A stretch of DNA of 64,000 nt from NCBI GenBank assembly GCA_040776805.1, contig JAXGZS010000001.1:62001-126000 (forward strand), written 5' to 3'. The translations under genes and the position numbers were made by a program. This stretch comes from UBA7702 sp040776805. GTDB taxonomy: Bacteria > Bacillota > Dehalobacteriia > UBA7702. The notes below the pieces were generated by a model. That model was not told where the DNA came from. It ran no database searches and saw nothing but the letters and a program-made list of their open reading frames with translations. Of the stretch, positions 62,171 through 64,000 are shown one piece after another (the first letter of the stretch is position 1; each line of letters begins with the position of its first letter).

Positions 62171-62971
62171 ATGTCCACAGTCTTAACGATGCTGGCGAAT
62201 GCGGCGGATATACTGATTCTTACCTTCGTCATCTATAAAATACTGATGCTGCTCAGGGATAACCGGGCGATGCAGTTGATGAAAGGCATCGTCGTTTTGG
62301 TGCTGCTTTATTTTGTCAGCGGCTGGCTCCATTTGGATGCGGTTCACTTTCTTTTGGAACAGGGCTGGAGCGTCGTGGCCATCGGTATCGTGATCATCTT
62401 TCAGCCGGAACTCAGAAGTCTCCTGGAACACCTCGGCGGCAGGGGGACTCTTTTAAATTTACAGCCGAAACCGCTGCCCAAGGAACGTATCATCGCCGAA
62501 GTAAAAAAGACTTTGGCCACGGCCGCCGCCGGCAGAACCGGGATGCTCTTGGTGTTTGAAGGCAAAACAGGCCTTCGGGAATACATCGAAACAGGCACCA
62601 CGGTGGAAGCCACGGTGAGCCACGAACTGTTACGAAATCTCTTTTTTAAAAACGCGCCCCTCCATGACGGCGCTGTGATCATCCGCAAAAATCGCGTGGC
62701 CGCCGCCGGCTGTATCATGCCCCTGACGACGAATCCCGCGATTGATCCCGCCCTCGGTACCCGGCATAGGGCAGCACTGGGCATTTCCGAAGTTTCCGAC
62801 AGCCTCGCTTTGGTGGTTTCGGAAGAAACCGGCCGCATCTCCGCGGCCAGGTTCGGCAAGCTTCAGCGGCGCATCTCCCTGGAAACAGCAGAGGAGATGA
62901 TGCGAAAATTCTTTGCCGGGGAGCAGAGGAAAAAACCAAGAAAGGTCATCAAGAGGAGGGAACCGTCATGA
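62171..62971 (+). CDS. cdaA: Diadenylate cyclase CdaA
   Basis: 266 residues: three membrane helices (about 8-80) and a DAC domain with DGA (PLHDGAVII) and RHR (GTRHRAAL), the catalytic motifs for joining two ATP to c-di-AMP. c-di-AMP controls potassium, osmolytes and wall synthesis. AAGGAA before the ATG. In most Bacillota the order is cdaA-cdaR-glmM; here the middle gene is reduced to 39 codons. Confidence 0.95.
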   Translation: MSTVLTMLANAADILILTFVIYKILMLLRDNRAMQLMKGIVVLVLLYFVSGWLHLDAVHFLLEQGWSVVAIGIVIIFQPELRSLLEHLGGRGTLLNLQPKPLPKERIIAEVKKTLATAAAGRTGMLLVFEGKTGLREYIETGTTVEATVSHELLRNLFFKNAPLHDGAVIIRKNRVAAAGCIMPLTTNPAIDPALGTRHRAALGISEVSDSLALVVSEETGRISAARFGKLQRRISLETAEEMMRKFFAGEQRKKPRKVIKRREPS

Positions 62972-63087
62972 TGGAGCCATTGAAAAAGTTTTTCCGCAGA
63001 GGTAATTTGTTGTACCTGCTGATCGCCTGTGCTGTGGCGGTGTTGTTGTGGCTGGCGGTGACGAAACCCAACCTTTTCCCCTTTTAA
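62968..63087 (+). CDS. 39-residue membrane peptide in place of CdaR
   Basis: ATG overlaps the cdaA stop (ATGATGG) and has a strong AGGAGGG site. The product begins MMEPLKKFFRRGNLLY, has one hydrophobic helix (about 14-31, ending LLWLAVT), and stops at TAA. This matches the N-terminal membrane anchor of CdaR/YbbR proteins, whose YbbR repeats (about 300-400 residues) are missing; glmM starts 42 bases later. It is either a true small regulator of CdaA or a relic of cdaR. Confidence 0.72.
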   Translation: MMEPLKKFFRRGNLLYLLIACAVAVLLWLAVTKPNLFPF

Positions 63088-63129
63088 ATCTGTAAAAGCA
63101 TGAAGCTGAATACAATGGAGAGAACAATA

Positions 63130-64000
63130 ATGAGCAAACAATTTGGAACCGACGGCGTCCGGGGGGAAGCCAACGTAAAACTCACGCCGGATCTCGCCTA
63201 TGCCATCGGCAGGGCTCTCACGGCTCTTTTGCAAAAGGAAAAGCAGGCGTCGGGGAAAGAACAACGCCCCGTGATCCTGGTGGGAAAAGACACCCGGCTT
63301 TCCGGTGATATGCTGGAAGGCGCTTTGGCCGCGGGGGTATGCGCCCAAGGGGGGTTTCTGCTGTCCTTGGGCGTCATCCCCACGCCGGCCGTCTCCGCCC
63401 TGGTGCGGGAAGAAAAGGCCGCCGCCGGGGTGGTGATTTCCGCTTCCCATAACCCCTTTTACGATAACGGCATCAAGATTTTCGGCGCGGACGGCAGAAA
63501 ATTTGCCGATGAGAAGGAAGCGGCCATCGAAGCGATGATCACCGCAGCCAATTATCCGCCCCTGGCGCAAAAGGAGCGGATTGGGAAGGTGGTTCCTTAT
63601 CCCCATGGCGGTGAAGTGTACATCAGCCGCCTGAAAACGTTTTTCCCCCTTTCCCTTTCCGGTCTCAAGCTGGTGGTGGATACGGCCAACGGCGCTACCT
63701 CGGATTACGCCCCGGCGCTCTTTAGGGATTTGGGCGCGACGGTGATCGATCTTTTTCATGATTACGACGGCGTCAATATCAATGAGGGCTGCGGCTCCAC
63801 CAAACCCGGCGTCATGGCGGAAAAGGTCAAAGCAAGCGGCGCCGACCTGGGCATCGCCTACGACGGCGACGGCGACCGTTTGATCATGGCGGATCATCGA
63901 GGGGAAATCGTTGACGGCGATATGATCATGGCCTTAATTGCCAAGTATCTGAAAGAAAAAGGCGAACTCGCCGAAAACCGGCTTGTGGTTACCGTGATGA
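63130..64000 (+). CDS. glmM: Phosphoglucosamine mutase GlmM, N-terminal part
   Basis: Starts at ATG 63130 with GGAGAG 8 bases upstream and runs past the window edge; 290 residues are seen. FGTDGVRGEAN at the start, VVISASHNPFYDNGIKIFG with the active-site Ser, and YDGDGDRLIM with the metal site are GlmM signatures. It converts glucosamine-6-phosphate to glucosamine-1-phosphate for UDP-GlcNAc. GlmM can bind and inhibit CdaA in other Bacillota, and the genes are linked here. Confidence 0.95.
   Translation, partial: MSKQFGTDGVRGEANVKLTPDLAYAIGRALTALLQKEKQASGKEQRPVILVGKDTRLSGDMLEGALAAGVCAQGGFLLSLGVIPTPAVSALVREEKAAAGVVISASHNPFYDNGIKIFGADGRKFADEKEAAIEAMITAANYPPLAQKERIGKVVPYPHGGEVYISRLKTFFPLSLSGLKLVVDTANGATSDYAPALFRDLGATVIDLFHDYDGVNINEGCGSTKPGVMAEKVKASGADLGIAYDGDGDRLIMADHRGEIVDGDMIMALIAKYLKEKGELAENRLVVTVM

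Noticed and set aside
1..64000. tRNA genes, including pylT, and rRNA
   Set aside because: I looked for T-loop and anticodon patterns on both strands in the gaps and found none that fold as a tRNA; a covariance scan would settle it.

Overview
The window comes from an anaerobic, spore-forming member of the Bacillota with an S-layer type envelope. Three sporulation genes show spore formation: spoIIID (25313-25561), spoIIGA (59492-60385) and sigE (60395-61117). A csaB fragment at the left edge and an SLH-domain protein of 1981 residues point to a pyruvylated cell-wall polymer that anchors surface proteins. Two methyltransferase genes of the MttB family carry one in-frame TAG each at the pyrrolysine site, so the organism very probably makes pyrrolysine; the pyl genes are not in this window. 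I would place it among methylamine-using Clostridia (Peptococcaceae-like), but the species is not identifiable from what I see.

Layout. 1-1793: end of csaB and an APH-fold kinase. 2359-10783: methyltransferase module A on the minus strand (sigma-54 activator, sigma-54 promoter, TauE-type permease, BCCT transporter, MttB-like without pyrrolysine, MttB with pyrrolysine). 11057-24689: a promoter, cobalamin riboswitch and terminator precede a six-gene operon for a cell-surface assembly (SLH protein with DUF4430-like domain and beta-propeller, a second DUF4430 protein, MoxR ATPase, DUF58 protein, transglutaminase-fold membrane protein, lipoprotein). 24723-25644: small RHH-like gene and spoIIID. 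25782-30370: a MacAB-like ABC operon with two adaptors and a cadherin-like secreted protein. 30772-38140: methyltransferase module B, built like module A. 38401-52823: a second promoter, cobalamin riboswitch and terminator precede a ten-gene operon (BtuC, BtuD with an extra domain, CbiZ, BtuF, CobN, ChlD, an ABC-2 exporter pair, ChlI, radical SAM/SPASM protein). 53252-57031: pgi, phosphoglucomutase, rfbA. 57135-59290: ilvBH. 59492-64000: spoIIGA-sigE, a VanY-type carboxypeptidase, and cdaA, a 39-residue cdaR-like remnant and glmM.

How it may fit together. MttB-family enzymes transfer methyl groups to corrinoid proteins, so the cell needs much corrinoid. Both cobalamin-riboswitch operons fit that need: one encodes surface proteins with domains related to the C-terminal domain of transcobalamin, the other an importer, a corrinoid-remodelling amidohydrolase and a complete CobN/ChlI/ChlD metal-chelatase set with a radical SAM enzyme. 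My inference is a capture, import and remodel route for corrinoids that feeds one-carbon metabolism. The riboswitch-controlled surface operon and the chelatase/radical SAM cluster are the most promising candidates for undescribed biology.
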